NCBI RefSeq assembly: GCF_000737245.1
Contig: NZ_JPQU01000022.1
Location: 41,709-105,708, forward strand
DNA length: 64,000 nt
Reading direction: 5' to 3'
Source of the DNA: Pseudomonas syringae
GTDB lineage: Bacteria; Pseudomonadota; Gammaproteobacteria; Pseudomonadales; Pseudomonadaceae
Positions 51,347 to 61,476 of the stretch are shown here, one piece after another. The translations under genes were made by a program, and so were the position numbers. Positions within the stretch are counted from its first letter, which is position 1. Each line of letters opens with the position of its first letter. The notes under the pieces were generated by a model, which was not told the origin of the DNA, searched no databases, and saw only the letters and a list, made by a program, of their open reading frames with translations.

Positions 51347-53794
51347 TTATCGAATTTTGCCCTCGGTCAGCGTCAGCTCCTCTTTATCGAAGTCATCCAC
51401 ATCAATCACCTTGCGGCGTGCCGCTTCCGCTGCGCGCAGGGTTTCGGCCTCGGCTGATTGCAAGACACTGGCGTTCAGCGCTGCGTCGATGACGTGTTCA
51501 CCAGCAGACGGCTGGAACTGGCCTGCCTTGAACGCCACGTGAAGCTTCTTGTGCAGCGGTTTTGCGGCGTTCAGCAAGTCGCTGGCATGTTGCAACGCGC
51601 CCACGGCATCGTCCGGGTTTTGTGGGCGGTAGCAACCGGCGAGCAATTCTTCCAGAGTCGGATCGCCCTTCGCCCGGCCCAATACGCTGGCCACTTGCGC
51701 GTCCAGTGCATCGGATGGGCCTTTGTGACGACGGCCGAACGGGAAGACGACCCCGCGAAGCAGAACGCCAAGGACCCGATTCGGGAAGTTGGTGAGCAGT
51801 TCGTCCAGCGCGCGCTCGGATTCGCCCAGCGCTTCTTCCATGGCCCAGCGGAACAGCGGTTGCAGATGCTCCGGATAATCCAGGTCGTGATAACGCTTGA
51901 GTGCGGCCGAAGCCAGGTACAGATGGCTGAGGACGTCGCCCAGTCGCGCAGACAAGCGTTCGCGGCGTTTCAACTCGCCACCCAGCATCATCATGCTCAG
52001 GTCGGCAAGCATGGCAAATGCAGCGGCCTGCCGGTTCAGGGCGCGGTAGTAGCCCTGACTCAGGTGATCGCCGGGTGCCTTTTCGAAACGACCAAAACCG
52101 AGATTGAGGATGAAGGTACTGGCGGCGTTGCTCACGGCAAAGCCAATGTGATTGAGCAGCAGGGTGTCGAACTCGGCCAAGGCCTGTTGCTGGTCTTCAC
52201 GACCCACCAGGGCCATTTCCTTGAGCACGAATGGGTGGCAGCGAATCGCGCCCTGACCGAAGATCATCAGGTTGCGCGACAGGATGTTCGCGCCTTCAAC
52301 CGTGATGAAGATCGGTGCGCCTTGCCAGTTGCGGCCCAGGTAGTTGTTCGGGCCCATGATGATGCCCTTGCCGCCGTGTACGTCCATGGCATGGGTGATG
52401 CATTCGCGGCCACGTTCAGTCAGGTGATACTTGAGGATCGCCGACAGTACCGACGGTTTCTCACCCAGGTCCACGGCATTGGCGGTCAGCATTCGCGCGC
52501 TGTCCATCAGCCAGGCGTTGCCGCCGATTCGTGCCAGAGACTCCTGAATACCTTCAAATGCCGACAACGGCACATTGAACTGCTCGCGCACCTGCGCATA
52601 CTGGCCGGTGACCAGGCTGGTGAACTTGGCGGCGCCGGTACCCACTGCAGGCAGAGAAATGGAGCGGCCTACCGACAGGCAGTTCATCAACATCATCCAG
52701 CCTTTGCCGAGCATCTCCTCACCACCGATCAGGTACTCCAGAGGGATGAACACATCCTTGCCGGAGTTCGGGCCGTTCATGAACGCTGCGCCCAGCGGCA
52801 GGTGACGGCGGCCGATTTCCACGCCCGGCGTTTCGGTGGGGATCAACGCCAGGCTGATGCCCAGATCTTCTTCTTCGCCGAGCAGGTGTTCCGGATCGTA
52901 GGCTTTGAACGCCAGGCCCAGCAGGGTGGCAACCGGGCCGAGGGTGATATAGCGCTTTTCCCAGTTCAGGCGCAGGCCGATGACTTCTTCACCTTGCCAC
53001 TGGCCTTTGCAGATGATGCCGGTGTCGGGCATGGCTCCTGCGTCGGAACCCGCCAGCGGGCCGGTCAGGGCGAAACACGGAATATCATCGCCACGGGCCA
53101 GACGCGGCAGATAGTGGTTGCGCTGCTCGTCGGTGCCGTAATGCAACAGCAGTTCGGCAGGACCGAGGGAGTTGGGGACCATAACGGTAGACGCCAGGTC
53201 GCCACTGCGGGTTGCCAGCTTCATGGCCACTTGCGAGTGAGCGTAGGCCGAGAAGCCTTTACCGCCGAATTCTTTCGGGATGATCAAGGCAAAGAAGCCA
53301 TGTTGCTTGATGTGTTCCCAGGCCCGGGGCGGCAGGTCCATGGCCTGACCGATTTCCCAGTCCGTGACCATCGCACATAGCTCTTCGGTAGGGCCGTCGA
53401 TAAAAGCCTGTTCTTCTTCAGTCAGCTGGACTTTCGGATAGCTGAGCAGCAGGTCCCAGTCCGGGCGACCACTGAACAGCTCGCCGTCCCACCAGACGGT
53501 GCCGGCGTCGATGGCGTCGCGCTCGGTTTCAGACATGGGTGGCAATACTTTTTTGAACCAGCTGAACATCGGCGCGGTGAAATGCTTGCGCCGCAGGTCA
53601 GGCAATGCAAGGGGCAATGCCACGGCCAGCAGGGCAATCCAGAAGATCGCCATCAGCCAGCCCGGCGCGTGACTGAACACGCCCATCGCCAGCAGGTAAA
53701 CCGCAACCACGCCTAGCGCAGGCAGCGGCGACATCCGACGGTGCGCCAACCAGGCGATGCCGATAACCAGAACCACAATCCACAACAACAGCAT
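51347..53794 (-). CDS. fadE: Acyl-CoA dehydrogenase FadE
   Basis: This membrane-associated flavoprotein performs the first step of fatty-acid beta-oxidation. From the ATG at 53794, which has a perfect GGAGG, the protein has 815 residues, the usual FadE length. Two N-terminal membrane helices (about 1-60) are followed by the acyl-CoA dehydrogenase fold with CFALTGPLAGSDAGAMPDTG and DVHGGKGIIMGPNNYLGR. The DUF1974-type C-terminal domain is complete. Confidence 0.95.
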   Translation of the reverse strand: MLLLWIVVLVIGIAWLAHRRMSPLPALGVVAVYLLAMGVFSHAPGWLMAIFWIALLAVALPLALPDLRRKHFTAPMFSWFKKVLPPMSETERDAIDAGTVWWDGELFSGRPDWDLLLSYPKVQLTEEEQAFIDGPTEELCAMVTDWEIGQAMDLPPRAWEHIKQHGFFALIIPKEFGGKGFSAYAHSQVAMKLATRSGDLASTVMVPNSLGPAELLLHYGTDEQRNHYLPRLARGDDIPCFALTGPLAGSDAGAMPDTGIICKGQWQGEEVIGLRLNWEKRYITLGPVATLLGLAFKAYDPEHLLGEEEDLGISLALIPTETPGVEIGRRHLPLGAAFMNGPNSGKDVFIPLEYLIGGEEMLGKGWMMLMNCLSVGRSISLPAVGTGAAKFTSLVTGQYAQVREQFNVPLSAFEGIQESLARIGGNAWLMDSARMLTANAVDLGEKPSVLSAILKYHLTERGRECITHAMDVHGGKGIIMGPNNYLGRNWQGAPIFITVEGANILSRNLMIFGQGAIRCHPFVLKEMALVGREDQQQALAEFDTLLLNHIGFAVSNAASTFILNLGFGRFEKAPGDHLSQGYYRALNRQAAAFAMLADLSMMMLGGELKRRERLSARLGDVLSHLYLASAALKRYHDLDYPEHLQPLFRWAMEEALGESERALDELLTNFPNRVLGVLLRGVVFPFGRRHKGPSDALDAQVASVLGRAKGDPTLEELLAGCYRPQNPDDAVGALQHASDLLNAAKPLHKKLHVAFKAGQFQPSAGEHVIDAALNASVLQSAEAETLRAAEAARRKVIDVDDFDKEELTLTEGKIR

Positions 53795-53984
53795 AAGTAA
53801 TCCTCCGTGATGACAGCAGCGAGCAGCCACTATCAAGAGCCGGGACATGTTCCGTCAAGACGGGGCCCGATCGAGTGCATGGATAGTGACCCTGGCGGGG
53901 AGGGGGAGTTTCACTGCATGATTCGGTCTCAATCTGAAATGCGGCCCCTGTGGGAGATTCTATGTTTGCCCGCAAGCGGATGTG

Positions 53985-54078
53985 ACGTGGGACCGGCTTT
54001 AGCCGGGAAGGCGGCATTTCAGACGATAAATATCGGATGGATGTACTGGCCTCTTCCCGGCTAAAGCCGGTCCCACGT
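53985..54078. repeat. REP inverted repeat (GACCGGCTTTAGCCGGGAAG class)
   Basis: Arms of about 26 nt (53985-54010 and 54053-54078) face each other. This is a different REP class from those around the T3SS. Confidence 0.88.
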
Positions 54079-54104
54079 CGTCGCGCCACTATTGAGATCA
54101 CTTT

Positions 54105-54174
54105 TGTGGGAGCGGTGCTTGCTCTGGGCGGCCTTATCGTCGGAATGCCGCCCAGAGCAAGCACCACTCCCACA
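54105..54174. repeat. REP inverted repeat next to the GST gene
   Basis: TGTGGGAGCGGTGCTTGCTC and its near complement enclose a second inner palindrome (GGGCGGC/GCCGCCC). Together with the adjacent REP it fills most of the fadE-GST gap of 444 bp. Confidence 0.8.
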
Positions 54175-54238
54175 TAAAGCACCACCCACATGACTGTATT
54201 TCAGGTCTATCCTGTCGCCCACTCTCGAGGAGAAACCA

Positions 54239-54862
54239 ATGCTTAAAATCTGGGGTCGTACGAATTCTTCCAATGTGCGCAAGGCGCTGTGGATTGCTGA
54301 AGAGCTGGGGCTGGCGTATGAGTCTGTAGCGGCGGGCGGGGCGTTCGGGCTGGTTGACGGGCCTGAGTATCGGGCGAAAAACCCCAACGGGCGCATCCCG
54401 ATGATCGAGGATGGCGACTTCGTGTTGTGGGAATCCAACGCCATCGTGCGTTATCTGGCAGCGCGCCATGCTCCGGATTCGGCACTTTATCCGGCTGACC
54501 CGCAACAGCGGGCCGTGGCGGACAAGTGGATGGACTGGACGACTTCAAGCTTTGCCGATCCCTTCCGTCATGTGTTCTGGGGCGTATTGCGTACTCCGGC
54601 CGAGCAGCAAGACTGGGTTCAGATCAATGGCGCTATCAAGACCGTCCAAAGCCTTCTGGTCATGGTTGACGAAGCGCTGACCAGACAGCCTTACCTATCG
54701 GGTGATGAATTCGGTATGGGTGATATCCCGCTGGGCAGCTTTATTTATGCCTGGTTTGAAATGCCGATTGAACGACCGGCCATGCCACACCTCGAAAGCT
54801 GGTACGAGCGCCTTAAAGCACGGCCCGCTTATCGGTCTGCTGTGATGACTGCTTTGACCTGA
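54239..54862 (+). CDS. Glutathione S-transferase
   Basis: The 207-residue cytoplasmic enzyme has an N-terminal thioredoxin-like domain with the RTNSSNVRKALW active-site segment, the glutathione-contacting cis-Pro in GRIPMIED and the WESNAI motif. A C-terminal helical domain follows. GAGGAG precedes the ATG. The substrate is unknown. Confidence 0.9.
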   Translation: MLKIWGRTNSSNVRKALWIAEELGLAYESVAAGGAFGLVDGPEYRAKNPNGRIPMIEDGDFVLWESNAIVRYLAARHAPDSALYPADPQQRAVADKWMDWTTSSFADPFRHVFWGVLRTPAEQQDWVQINGAIKTVQSLLVMVDEALTRQPYLSGDEFGMGDIPLGSFIYAWFEMPIERPAMPHLESWYERLKARPAYRSAVMTALT

Positions 54863-55020
54863 TGCGTCAGGTTGATGCCTTGTGTTGATAGCTACTATCA
54901 ATAGATCGCGCTGTACTTGAGCGGCGTAGCCAAGCACCATTGCATGGCGCGCCGCAGTTGTAATCAAGTGTGTACGCCCTCATCTTCATCCTCTATTTCT
55001 TGACTGGTATTTTTTCCGAT

Positions 55021-55953
55021 ATGAGTTCTGCTCTGTCCATCCGGCAGCTAACCAAAACCTACGGCAACGGTTTCCAGGCATTGAGTGGTATCGATCTGGA
55101 TGTCGCCGAAGGTGACTTTTTTGCCTTGCTCGGCCCCAACGGCGCCGGCAAATCCACCACCATTGGCATCATTTCCACCCTGGTCAACAAGACCAGTGGC
55201 ACGGTGAACATCTTTGGCCATGACCTGGACCGCGAGCCCGCTGCGCTCAAGCGCTGCATCGGCGTGGTGCCCCAGGAATTCAATTTCAATCAGTTCGAAA
55301 AAGCTTTCGACATCGTCGTGACTCAGGCCGGCTACTACGGCATCCCGCCGAAGATTGCCAAGGAGCGCGCCGAACAGTACCTGACCCAGTTGGGCTTGTG
55401 GGACAAGCGCGACGTGCCGTCGCGTTCACTTTCGGGCGGCATGAAGCGCCGGCTGATGATTGCTCGCGCCCTGGTCCACCAGCCGCGCCTGTTGATTCTC
55501 GACGAGCCAACCGCAGGTGTGGACATCGAGCTGCGCCGTTCGATGTGGAGTTTTCTCACTGAGCTGAACGAGCAGGGCACGACCATCATTCTGACTACTC
55601 ACTACCTTGAAGAGGCCGAGCAGCTGTGCCGCAACATCGGCATCATCGACCACGGTGTGATTGTCGAGAACATGGGCATGAAGCAGTTGCTCAACAAGAT
55701 GACGGTCGAGACGTTCCTGCTGGATCTGAAGAACGAGTATCAAGTGGCGCCGCAATTGGTGGGCTACCCGAGCAAGCTGATCGACAGCCACACCCTGGAA
55801 GTCCAGGTCGACAAAAAGGTCGGTATTACCGCGTTGTTCGGTCAACTGGCGACGCAGAACGTCGAGGTGCTGAGCCTGCGCAATAAAACCAATCGTCTTG
55901 AGGAGTTGTTCGTGTCCCTGGTGGAAAAAAACCTGTCGAAGGTGGCGGTATGA
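55021..55953 (+). CDS. ABC transporter ATP-binding protein (YadG-like)
   Basis: This is a 310-residue ATPase of the ABC-2 export class. Walker A GPNGAGKST, signature SLSGGMKRRL, Walker B LLILDEPTAG and the switch TTHYLEEAE are all present. The ATG at 55021 begins the family sequence. It overlaps the permease start by ATGA. The pair resembles YadG-YadH; the substrate is unknown. Confidence 0.93.
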   Translation: MSSALSIRQLTKTYGNGFQALSGIDLDVAEGDFFALLGPNGAGKSTTIGIISTLVNKTSGTVNIFGHDLDREPAALKRCIGVVPQEFNFNQFEKAFDIVVTQAGYYGIPPKIAKERAEQYLTQLGLWDKRDVPSRSLSGGMKRRLMIARALVHQPRLLILDEPTAGVDIELRRSMWSFLTELNEQGTTIILTTHYLEEAEQLCRNIGIIDHGVIVENMGMKQLLNKMTVETFLLDLKNEYQVAPQLVGYPSKLIDSHTLEVQVDKKVGITALFGQLATQNVEVLSLRNKTNRLEELFVSLVEKNLSKVAV

Positions 55954-56741
55954 GCAACCCGACCGGCTCCGAGCTGCGGCCCAACCTGATTGCGCTGAAC
56001 ACCATCATCTATCGCGAAGTGCGACGCTTTATGCGCATCTGGCCGCAGACACTGCTGCCGCCAGCGATCACCATGGTTCTGTACTTCGTGATCTTCGGCA
56101 ACCTGATCGGCCGTCAGATCGGCGACATGGGTGGTTTCACCTACATGCAATACATCGTGCCGGGCCTGATCATGATGTCGGTGATCACCAACTCCTACGG
56201 CAACGTGGTATCGAGCTTCTTCGGTGCCAAGTTCCAGCGTTCGGTGGAAGAGCTGATGGTCTCGCCGGTATCACCCCACACCATCCTGGTAGGCTACGTC
56301 GCGGGCGGCGTCTTGCGCGGTTTGATGGTTGGCGTGATCGTCACCATTCTGTCGATGTTCTTCACCGATCTGCAGGTTCACCACCTGGGTGTCACGGTCG
56401 TGGTGGTGGTGCTGACTGCGACTATCTTCTCGCTATTGGGCTTCATCAACGCCGTATTTGCGCGTAACTTCGACGATATTTCGATTATTCCTACATTCGT
56501 GCTGACGCCACTGACCTACCTGGGCGGAGTGTTTTATTCGATCAACCTGCTGCCGCCGTTCTGGCAGACCGTATCGATGGCCAACCCGGTCCTGCACATG
56601 GTCAACGCGTTCCGCTTTGGCATTCTGGGTGTCTCCGACATCCGCATCAGCATCGCCATGGCATTCATGGTGGTCGCGACTATCGTCCTGTATCTGGGCT
56701 GTGCGCGGTTACTGGTGAGCGGACGCGGGATGCGCCAGTAG
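55950..56741 (+). CDS. ABC transporter permease (YadH-like)
   Basis: The 263-residue ABC-2-type membrane protein has six predicted helices and the typical TPLTYLGGVFYSINLLPPFW segment. It forms an exporter with the preceding ATPase, to which it is translationally coupled. Confidence 0.93.
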   Translation: MSNPTGSELRPNLIALNTIIYREVRRFMRIWPQTLLPPAITMVLYFVIFGNLIGRQIGDMGGFTYMQYIVPGLIMMSVITNSYGNVVSSFFGAKFQRSVEELMVSPVSPHTILVGYVAGGVLRGLMVGVIVTILSMFFTDLQVHHLGVTVVVVVLTATIFSLLGFINAVFARNFDDISIIPTFVLTPLTYLGGVFYSINLLPPFWQTVSMANPVLHMVNAFRFGILGVSDIRISIAMAFMVVATIVLYLGCARLLVSGRGMRQ

Positions 56742-56752
56742 ATGCTTAAGAT

Positions 56753-56847
56753 CCTGTTGGAGCGAGGCTTGCCCGCGAAGAACGATAACGCGGTGTGTAT
56801 GCCAAACCGTGTCGCCTGATTCGCGGGCAAGCCTCGCTCCAACAAGG
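56753..56847. repeat. REPIN between the ABC permease and arfB
   Basis: Inverted arms with core TTGGAGCGAGGCTTGCCCGCGAA, about 27 nt each, separated by a short unique centre. Confidence 0.88.
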
Positions 56848-56855
56848 ATCCTCCC

Positions 56856-57269
56856 ATGCTCATAATTTCCAACAACGTCCATCTGCCCGATGCCGAAATC
56901 GAGTTGACCGCCATCCGTGCCCAAGGCGCAGGGGGGCAGAACGTCAACAAGGTTTCCAGCGCCGTGCACTTGCGTTTTGACATCAACGCCTCGTCGCTGC
57001 CGCCTTTCTACAAAGAGCGGCTGCTGGCGCTGCGTGACAGTCGGATAACCAGTGATGGCGTGATTGTGCTCAAGGCGCAGCAATACCGCACCCAGGAACA
57101 GAACCGTGCCGATGCGCTGGAGCGATTGACCGAGCTGATTGTGAATGCGGCAAAGGTCGAGAAGAAGCGCCGACCCACCAAGCCGACGCTGGGTTCCAAG
57201 ACGCGTCGTCTGGAGTCCAAGACCAAGCGTGGCTCGATCAAGGCCGGGCGCGGCAAGGTGGATTTCTGA
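56856..57269 (+). CDS. arfB: Alternative ribosome-rescue factor ArfB
   Basis: ArfB hydrolyses peptidyl-tRNA on stalled ribosomes. The 137-residue protein has the catalytic GGQ within [17 protein letters not shown] and the long basic C-terminal tail ([19 protein letters not shown]) that enters the empty mRNA channel. Its stop directly abuts the stop of the convergent MFS gene. Confidence 0.95.
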   Translation: MLIISNNVHLPDAEIELTAIRAQGAGGQNVNKVSSAVHLRFDINASSLPPFYKERLLALRDSRITSDGVIVLKAQQYRTQEQNRADALERLTELIVNAAKVEKKRRPTKPTLGSKTRRLESKTKRGSIKAGRGKVDF

Positions 57270-58493
57270 TCAGGCGCTGCTCTGAGTGGAGTTGCTCTGG
57301 CGCATGACCTTGGCCTGTTTGTAGAGCCAGACACTCAATGCCAGACCGCTCAACGAGGCGAGGGCGGCAAACAGGAATATCGAAGAGAAGCCAAAACCAG
57401 CCGCTACCGCACCAGCCAGTGGACCGGTAATCCCAAGGGACAGGTCAATAAACAGCGAATAGGCACCCACCGCCGCGCCTCGACTGGACGCCGGTACCAG
57501 ATTCACCGCCTCGACCCCCAGCGCCGGGAACACCAGCGAGAATCCGAAGCCGGTCAACGCCGCGCCAGCCAACGCCAGCTCGGGCGAAGGCGCCAACCAC
57601 AACAGCAGCAGGCCGAGCGTTTCCACGCTCAGGCAGGCGATCGCCACCTTGAAGCCGCCAATACGGTTGATCATGTTGCCGAACAACAACCGCGCGCTGA
57701 TGAATGAACCGCCGAACAGGCTCAGGCACAGCACTGCGTTTGGCCAGCTATGGCTGGCGTAATACAGAGTAATAAAGGTTGCGATGGTACCGAAACCGAT
57801 GGAGCCCAGCGCCAGGCCCATGCCGTGGGGCAGAACTTTGCCCAGCACGTGTATGAACGGAAGACGCTCACCGTGCACGATGGGCGCGGCCTGTTTTTTC
57901 CAGCCCAGTCGCAGCCCCAGTAGCGCCAGCAGAATGATGCTGACGCCCATACTCCAAAGCCCCAGCGTATTGACCAGCAACACTCCCAGCGGTGCGCCAA
58001 TGGCCAGCGCGCCGTAGCTGGCGATACCGTTCCAGGAAATCACTTTAGCTGTATTGGCTGAACCGACGCGGCCGATGCCCCAGCCAATCGAGCCGGAACC
58101 CACCAGACTTTCCGCGCTGCCCAGCACAAGACGACCCACGAAAAGGCAGATCAGGCTCACCATGGGCCAGGCTTGCAGCCAGCTGGAAACCAGCATGAAT
58201 AAACCGCTCAGTCCACAACCGGCCAGCCCGATCAACACCGCCTTCTTGGCGCCCAGGTTGTCGATGATGCGTCCGGCATAGGGCCGGCTGAGCAAGGTCG
58301 CCAGATAGGCCACGCTGATCACCAGCCCCGCCGTCACGGCGCCAAACCCCAGATCGGTATGCACGTAACCCGGCAGCACTGCCAGGGGAATACCGACATT
58401 CAAGTAGCCGATGAAGGTGAACATTACGATGGACACTACTTGCAGGGTAATGGCCATCGGGCGTTGCGGGGCGGTTTGGGGTGTTTCAGACAT
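57270..58493 (-). CDS. MFS transporter (YfcJ/YhhS-like)
   Basis: The 407-residue major-facilitator protein has 12 predicted helices and the loop 2-3 motif [15 protein letters not shown]. It resembles the YfcJ/YhhS subgroup of small-molecule efflux proteins. The ATG at 58493 gives the family-like N-terminus; the frame stays open five codons upstream. The substrate is unknown. Confidence 0.87.
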   Translation of the reverse strand: MSETPQTAPQRPMAITLQVVSIVMFTFIGYLNVGIPLAVLPGYVHTDLGFGAVTAGLVISVAYLATLLSRPYAGRIIDNLGAKKAVLIGLAGCGLSGLFMLVSSWLQAWPMVSLICLFVGRLVLGSAESLVGSGSIGWGIGRVGSANTAKVISWNGIASYGALAIGAPLGVLLVNTLGLWSMGVSIILLALLGLRLGWKKQAAPIVHGERLPFIHVLGKVLPHGMGLALGSIGFGTIATFITLYYASHSWPNAVLCLSLFGGSFISARLLFGNMINRIGGFKVAIACLSVETLGLLLLWLAPSPELALAGAALTGFGFSLVFPALGVEAVNLVPASSRGAAVGAYSLFIDLSLGITGPLAGAVAAGFGFSSIFLFAALASLSGLALSVWLYKQAKVMRQSNSTQSSA

Positions 58494-58640
58494 TAGGGGA
58501 CGGTCCACGAAAAACGGCAGAGTGAGTCAAAGCGGAGTGCAGGCCTGGAAAGCTGACCAAGTGCTCAATGATAGCGGTGCGTTGAGCGTTAGAAGCAGGC
58601 AGCTTAGAAACTTTTTACGTGAGGGAGTGAAGCGCTGGTG

Positions 58641-58835
58641 TCAGGTGCTGGATCGGGTTTTGGTTTCAGGTGCAACCAGCTGGCTGGTCACGAGTGCGGC
58701 GAGGGCGTTTTCCTGATTGCCGAAACGGGCGAGCAGGAGTTGCTTCTTTTCCGGGCTCAACTGCGCCCAGACTTTGATCATGCGTTCGGCAGTACCGATC
58801 AGGGTGTTGGCTTGTGCTTCGTTGAAATCGTTCAT
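58641..58835 (-). CDS. Small hypothetical protein (64 aa)
   Basis: This is a charged helical protein (WAQLSPEKKQLLLARFGNQ) with a weak AGG before its ATG. Amino-acid use looks protein-like. The function is not recognised; it is probably a conserved Pseudomonas small protein. Confidence 0.55.
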   Translation of the reverse strand: MNDFNEAQANTLIGTAERMIKVWAQLSPEKKQLLLARFGNQENALAALVTSQLVAPETKTRSST

Positions 58836-58914
58836 CTGCAGCCTGTGGTCGTGGGCATTTCAGGCGTATGAAACCACAGCAAGTGATGGTTCCGATACGC
58901 CTGAAAAGTCGCCC

Positions 58915-59055
58915 TCAGTCTTCGCTGGAGGCTTGCTGGCTTGGTTCAGCCTGCGCGCCGGCTTTCATTTCGACCGGCTGTCCGAGTTCCAGTTGAGCCA
59001 ATGTCGACTGCTCTGGTTCTTTCTGGCTTGGGGGAAAGTTTGGGATTTCATGCAT
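58915..59055 (-). CDS. Very small hypothetical protein (46 aa)
   Basis: An ATG at 59055 follows a perfect AAGGAG by 8 bases and opens a 46-codon frame (start MHEIPNFPPSQ, end SQQASSED). It is acidic and Gln/Glu-rich, with no signal or membrane segment. The strong ribosome-binding site supports translation. Confidence 0.5.
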   Translation of the reverse strand: MHEIPNFPPSQKEPEQSTLAQLELGQPVEMKAGAQAEPSQQASSED

Positions 59056-59199
59056 CGAAGTCGCTCCTTGCAAGAATTTTAGTTGCTGGGCAGAACCGTG
59101 CTTCTAAAAAGCTTGGGCAGGATACAGCAGACAAAATGACAAACAGACGTTTATCTCGACCGTTGGTCATGTACGGAAACAAAAAGCCGATTTTGCTGT

Positions 59200-59640
59200 C
59201 CTGGGTCATTGCAGCAAAAAACCGGCTGCCCCTGTAGGAGCTCACGAGCACCGCGAGGTAGCGATGGCGGTGTGTCGGATTTACTGAAACGGTCGCCGTT
59301 GCACCTGCCGTAGGAGCGCGCTTGCCCGCGATAGATGACGACGCGGTGTATCAGACCGGCCGCCATCGCTGGCCTCGTAACCTCGGTGAGCTCCTACAGG
59401 TCTCGCGTTTACTCAGTCACAGCTCGGTCATTGCCGAGAAAAAACAGGCCACCCCTGTGGAGCTCACGAGCACCGCGAGGTAGCGATGGCGGTGTGTCGG
59501 ATTTACTGAAACGGTCGCCGTTGCACCTGCCGTAGGAGCGCGCTTGCCCGCGATAGATGACGACGCGGTGTATCAGACCGGCCGCCATCGCTGGCCTCGT
59601 AACCTCGGTGAGCTGCAATAGGTCTCGCGTTTATTCGCTA
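59200..59640. repeat. Tandem duplication of a REP-rich block
   Basis: A block of about 221 bp occurs twice (about 59200-59419 and 59420-59640) with few differences. Each copy contains an outer GAGCTCACGAGCACCGCGAG-type palindrome and an inner GGAGCGCGCTTGCCCGCGAT arm. There are no credible genes in this stretch. Confidence 0.9.
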
Positions 59641-59648
59641 ATAAGGCG

Positions 59649-60005
59649 CTATTTGATTCCTTCGGCGCCTTTCGCCACCTCATCGGTCCGGGCCGCCATG
59701 ATGAAATCGTTGCGGTGCAGGCCTTTGATCGAATGGCTCCACCAGGTCACGGTCACTTTGCCCCATTCGGTCAGCAGCCCGGGGTGATGGCCCTCGGCTT
59801 CGGCGATTTCCCCGACGGCATTGGTGAACGCCAACGCAAATTTGAAATTCTTGAAGCGATAAACCTTTTCCAGCTGCATCACGCCATCACGCACTTCGAT
59901 GTTCCAGTCCGGGATCTGCTTGAGCAGCGCCGGAAGCTCGGCCTCACTGACCTGCGGAGCGTTGGCGCTGCAGGCTTCGCAATGAGCTTGGTTGAGGGTC
60001 GTCAT
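59649..60005 (-). CDS. phhB: Pterin-4a-carbinolamine dehydratase PhhB
   Basis: The enzyme regenerates the pterin cofactor of phenylalanine hydroxylase. The 118-residue protein has the family core [20 protein letters not shown] and a following helix with the acidic tail. It lies 15 bases after phhA in the same operon. Confidence 0.95.
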   Translation of the reverse strand: MTTLNQAHCEACSANAPQVSEAELPALLKQIPDWNIEVRDGVMQLEKVYRFKNFKFALAFTNAVGEIAEAEGHHPGLLTEWGKVTVTWWSHSIKGLHRNDFIMAARTDEVAKGAEGIK

Positions 60006-60020
60006 AAAAGGTTTTCCTGT

Positions 60021-60851
60021 TCAGGCCAACTGGTGGCTGGATGTCTTTTCCGGAGGGAGCTTTTCTTTAGAGAGTTTTGGCGGGAATTTAGCTTCGTGCA
60101 GGCCCAACTGCATCGCTTGGCCAACCATGCCCATGATGTCTTGTCGGGCGAGATCGAACAGCTGCTTGAGGTCGGGCAATACAAAATACAGAGGTTGCAG
60201 AATATCGATGCGGTAGGGCGTGCGCATGGCTTCAACGGCATCGAAAGGCTGATGTTCAGGGGTCATCGACAGGCTGTAAACCGCTTCTCTGGGTGAGGAG
60301 AGGATGCCGCCACCGTAGATTCTGCGACCCTGGGCGGTCTCCAACAGGCCGAATTCGATGGTCATCCAGTACAGCCGCGCCAGATAGACACGTTGCTCCT
60401 TACTGGCGTTGAGACCAAGCCGGCCATAAGTATGGGTGAATTCCGCAAACCACGGATTGGTCAGCATCGGGCAGTGCCCGAAGATCTCGTGGAAGATGTC
60501 CGGCTCTTGCAGGTAGTCCAGTTCCTCAGCGCTGCGGATGAAAGTGGCAACCGGAAACTGTTTGTTGGCCAACAGCTCGAAAAACTTTTGGAAAGGGATC
60601 AGCGCCGGTACGCGCTCCACTTGCCAGCCTGTGGTTGCCCCCAGCACTCGATTGATTTCTGCCAATTGCGGAATGCGATCGTGAGGCAGGGCAAGTTGCG
60701 CGATGCCGTCCAGATATTCCTGGCAGGCGCGTCCTTCGATCACCTGCATCTGCCGGGTGATCAGGGTATTCCATACCTGATGATCGGCGGCCGGGTAATC
60801 AATGAACCCTTGTGCGTCGGGCTCACGTGCCACATAGGTGGTACTGCTCAT
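60021..60851 (-). CDS. phhA: Phenylalanine 4-hydroxylase PhhA
   Basis: This iron- and pterin-dependent enzyme converts phenylalanine to tyrosine. The 276-residue protein has the iron-binding segment DIFHEIFGHCPMLTNP (two His) and the later Glu in TIEFGL. It is of normal bacterial length. GGAG-like GGGAGAG precedes the ATG. I saw no convincing sigma-54 site upstream. Confidence 0.95.
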   Translation of the reverse strand: MSSTTYVAREPDAQGFIDYPAADHQVWNTLITRQMQVIEGRACQEYLDGIAQLALPHDRIPQLAEINRVLGATTGWQVERVPALIPFQKFFELLANKQFPVATFIRSAEELDYLQEPDIFHEIFGHCPMLTNPWFAEFTHTYGRLGLNASKEQRVYLARLYWMTIEFGLLETAQGRRIYGGGILSSPREAVYSLSMTPEHQPFDAVEAMRTPYRIDILQPLYFVLPDLKQLFDLARQDIMGMVGQAMQLGLHEAKFPPKLSKEKLPPEKTSSHQLA

Positions 60852-61072
60852 GCTGCTCTCCCTTGGGGTTCTTTTTATAGGGTTTGTCGCGAACGCCCAA
60901 TGGAACGATAGCTCAAGTGTCGAGTAATTTCAGCATGTCAGTAGGGGGAGGTGGGAATACGTGAATTACATACGCTGTGATCTTGCTGCGACTTATAAAG
61001 CGACTATAGGCGGACGGATTTGCACGTCACTGCATATCCTGTATCCAATACTTATTTGATTGAAATACACAT

Positions 61073-61163
61073 CTGTGGGAGCGAATTCATTCGCGAAGAA
61101 GGTCAGCACCAAAAAACCTGGATGACTAACACACAGCTTTCGCGAATGAATTCGCTCCCACAG
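61073..61163. repeat. REP inverted repeat (GAATTCATTCGCGAA class)
   Basis: Arms CTGTGGGAGCGAATTCATTC and complement, about 26 nt each, lie in the gap before phhA and the DUF2790 gene. Confidence 0.88.
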
Positions 61164-61209
61164 GTAACTTATCTACTTCAGATCAGCGTTGTTTGCGCAA
61201 TACCAGTGT

Positions 61210-61476
61210 TTACCCGTTAGTGCAGCCATTGCCCATCACCTGGTAGCCCATCACGTGCTGATGGCCGTCGTGATCTTCGTAGGTCATGCGCATAGGCACG
61301 ACTGCGCAGACGTTGGGGATTTCGGTGACCGAAATGACCTTGGCGATATCGGGATGGCTTCCATACTTATATTGCTCGACGCGGGCTTGTTGGGCAGCAA
61401 CTTTTGCTCCGGATTCTTCAGCCATTGCAAGTGTGCTGAAACCACAGAGCGCCAGAACCAACAGTGAAACTTTCAT
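61210..61476 (-). CDS. DUF2790 periplasmic protein
   Basis: The 88-residue small exported protein has a signal peptide cleaved after AMA (about residue 19) and the DUF2790 pattern (VPMRMTYEDHDGHQHVMGYQ) with two cysteines. AAGG lies 8 bases before the ATG at 61476. Function unknown; the family is common in Pseudomonas. Confidence 0.82.
   Translation of the reverse strand: MKVSLLVLALCGFSTLAMAEESGAKVAAQQARVEQYKYGSHPDIAKVISVTEIPNVCAVVPMRMTYEDHDGHQHVMGYQVMGNGCTNG

Noticed and set aside
53944..54174. CRISPR-like repeats
   Set aside because: The repeated elements are inverted REP palindromes without regular spacers or cas genes.
60852..60930. Sigma-54 promoter before phhA
   Set aside because: GG and GC elements are present but 8 rather than 10 bases apart.
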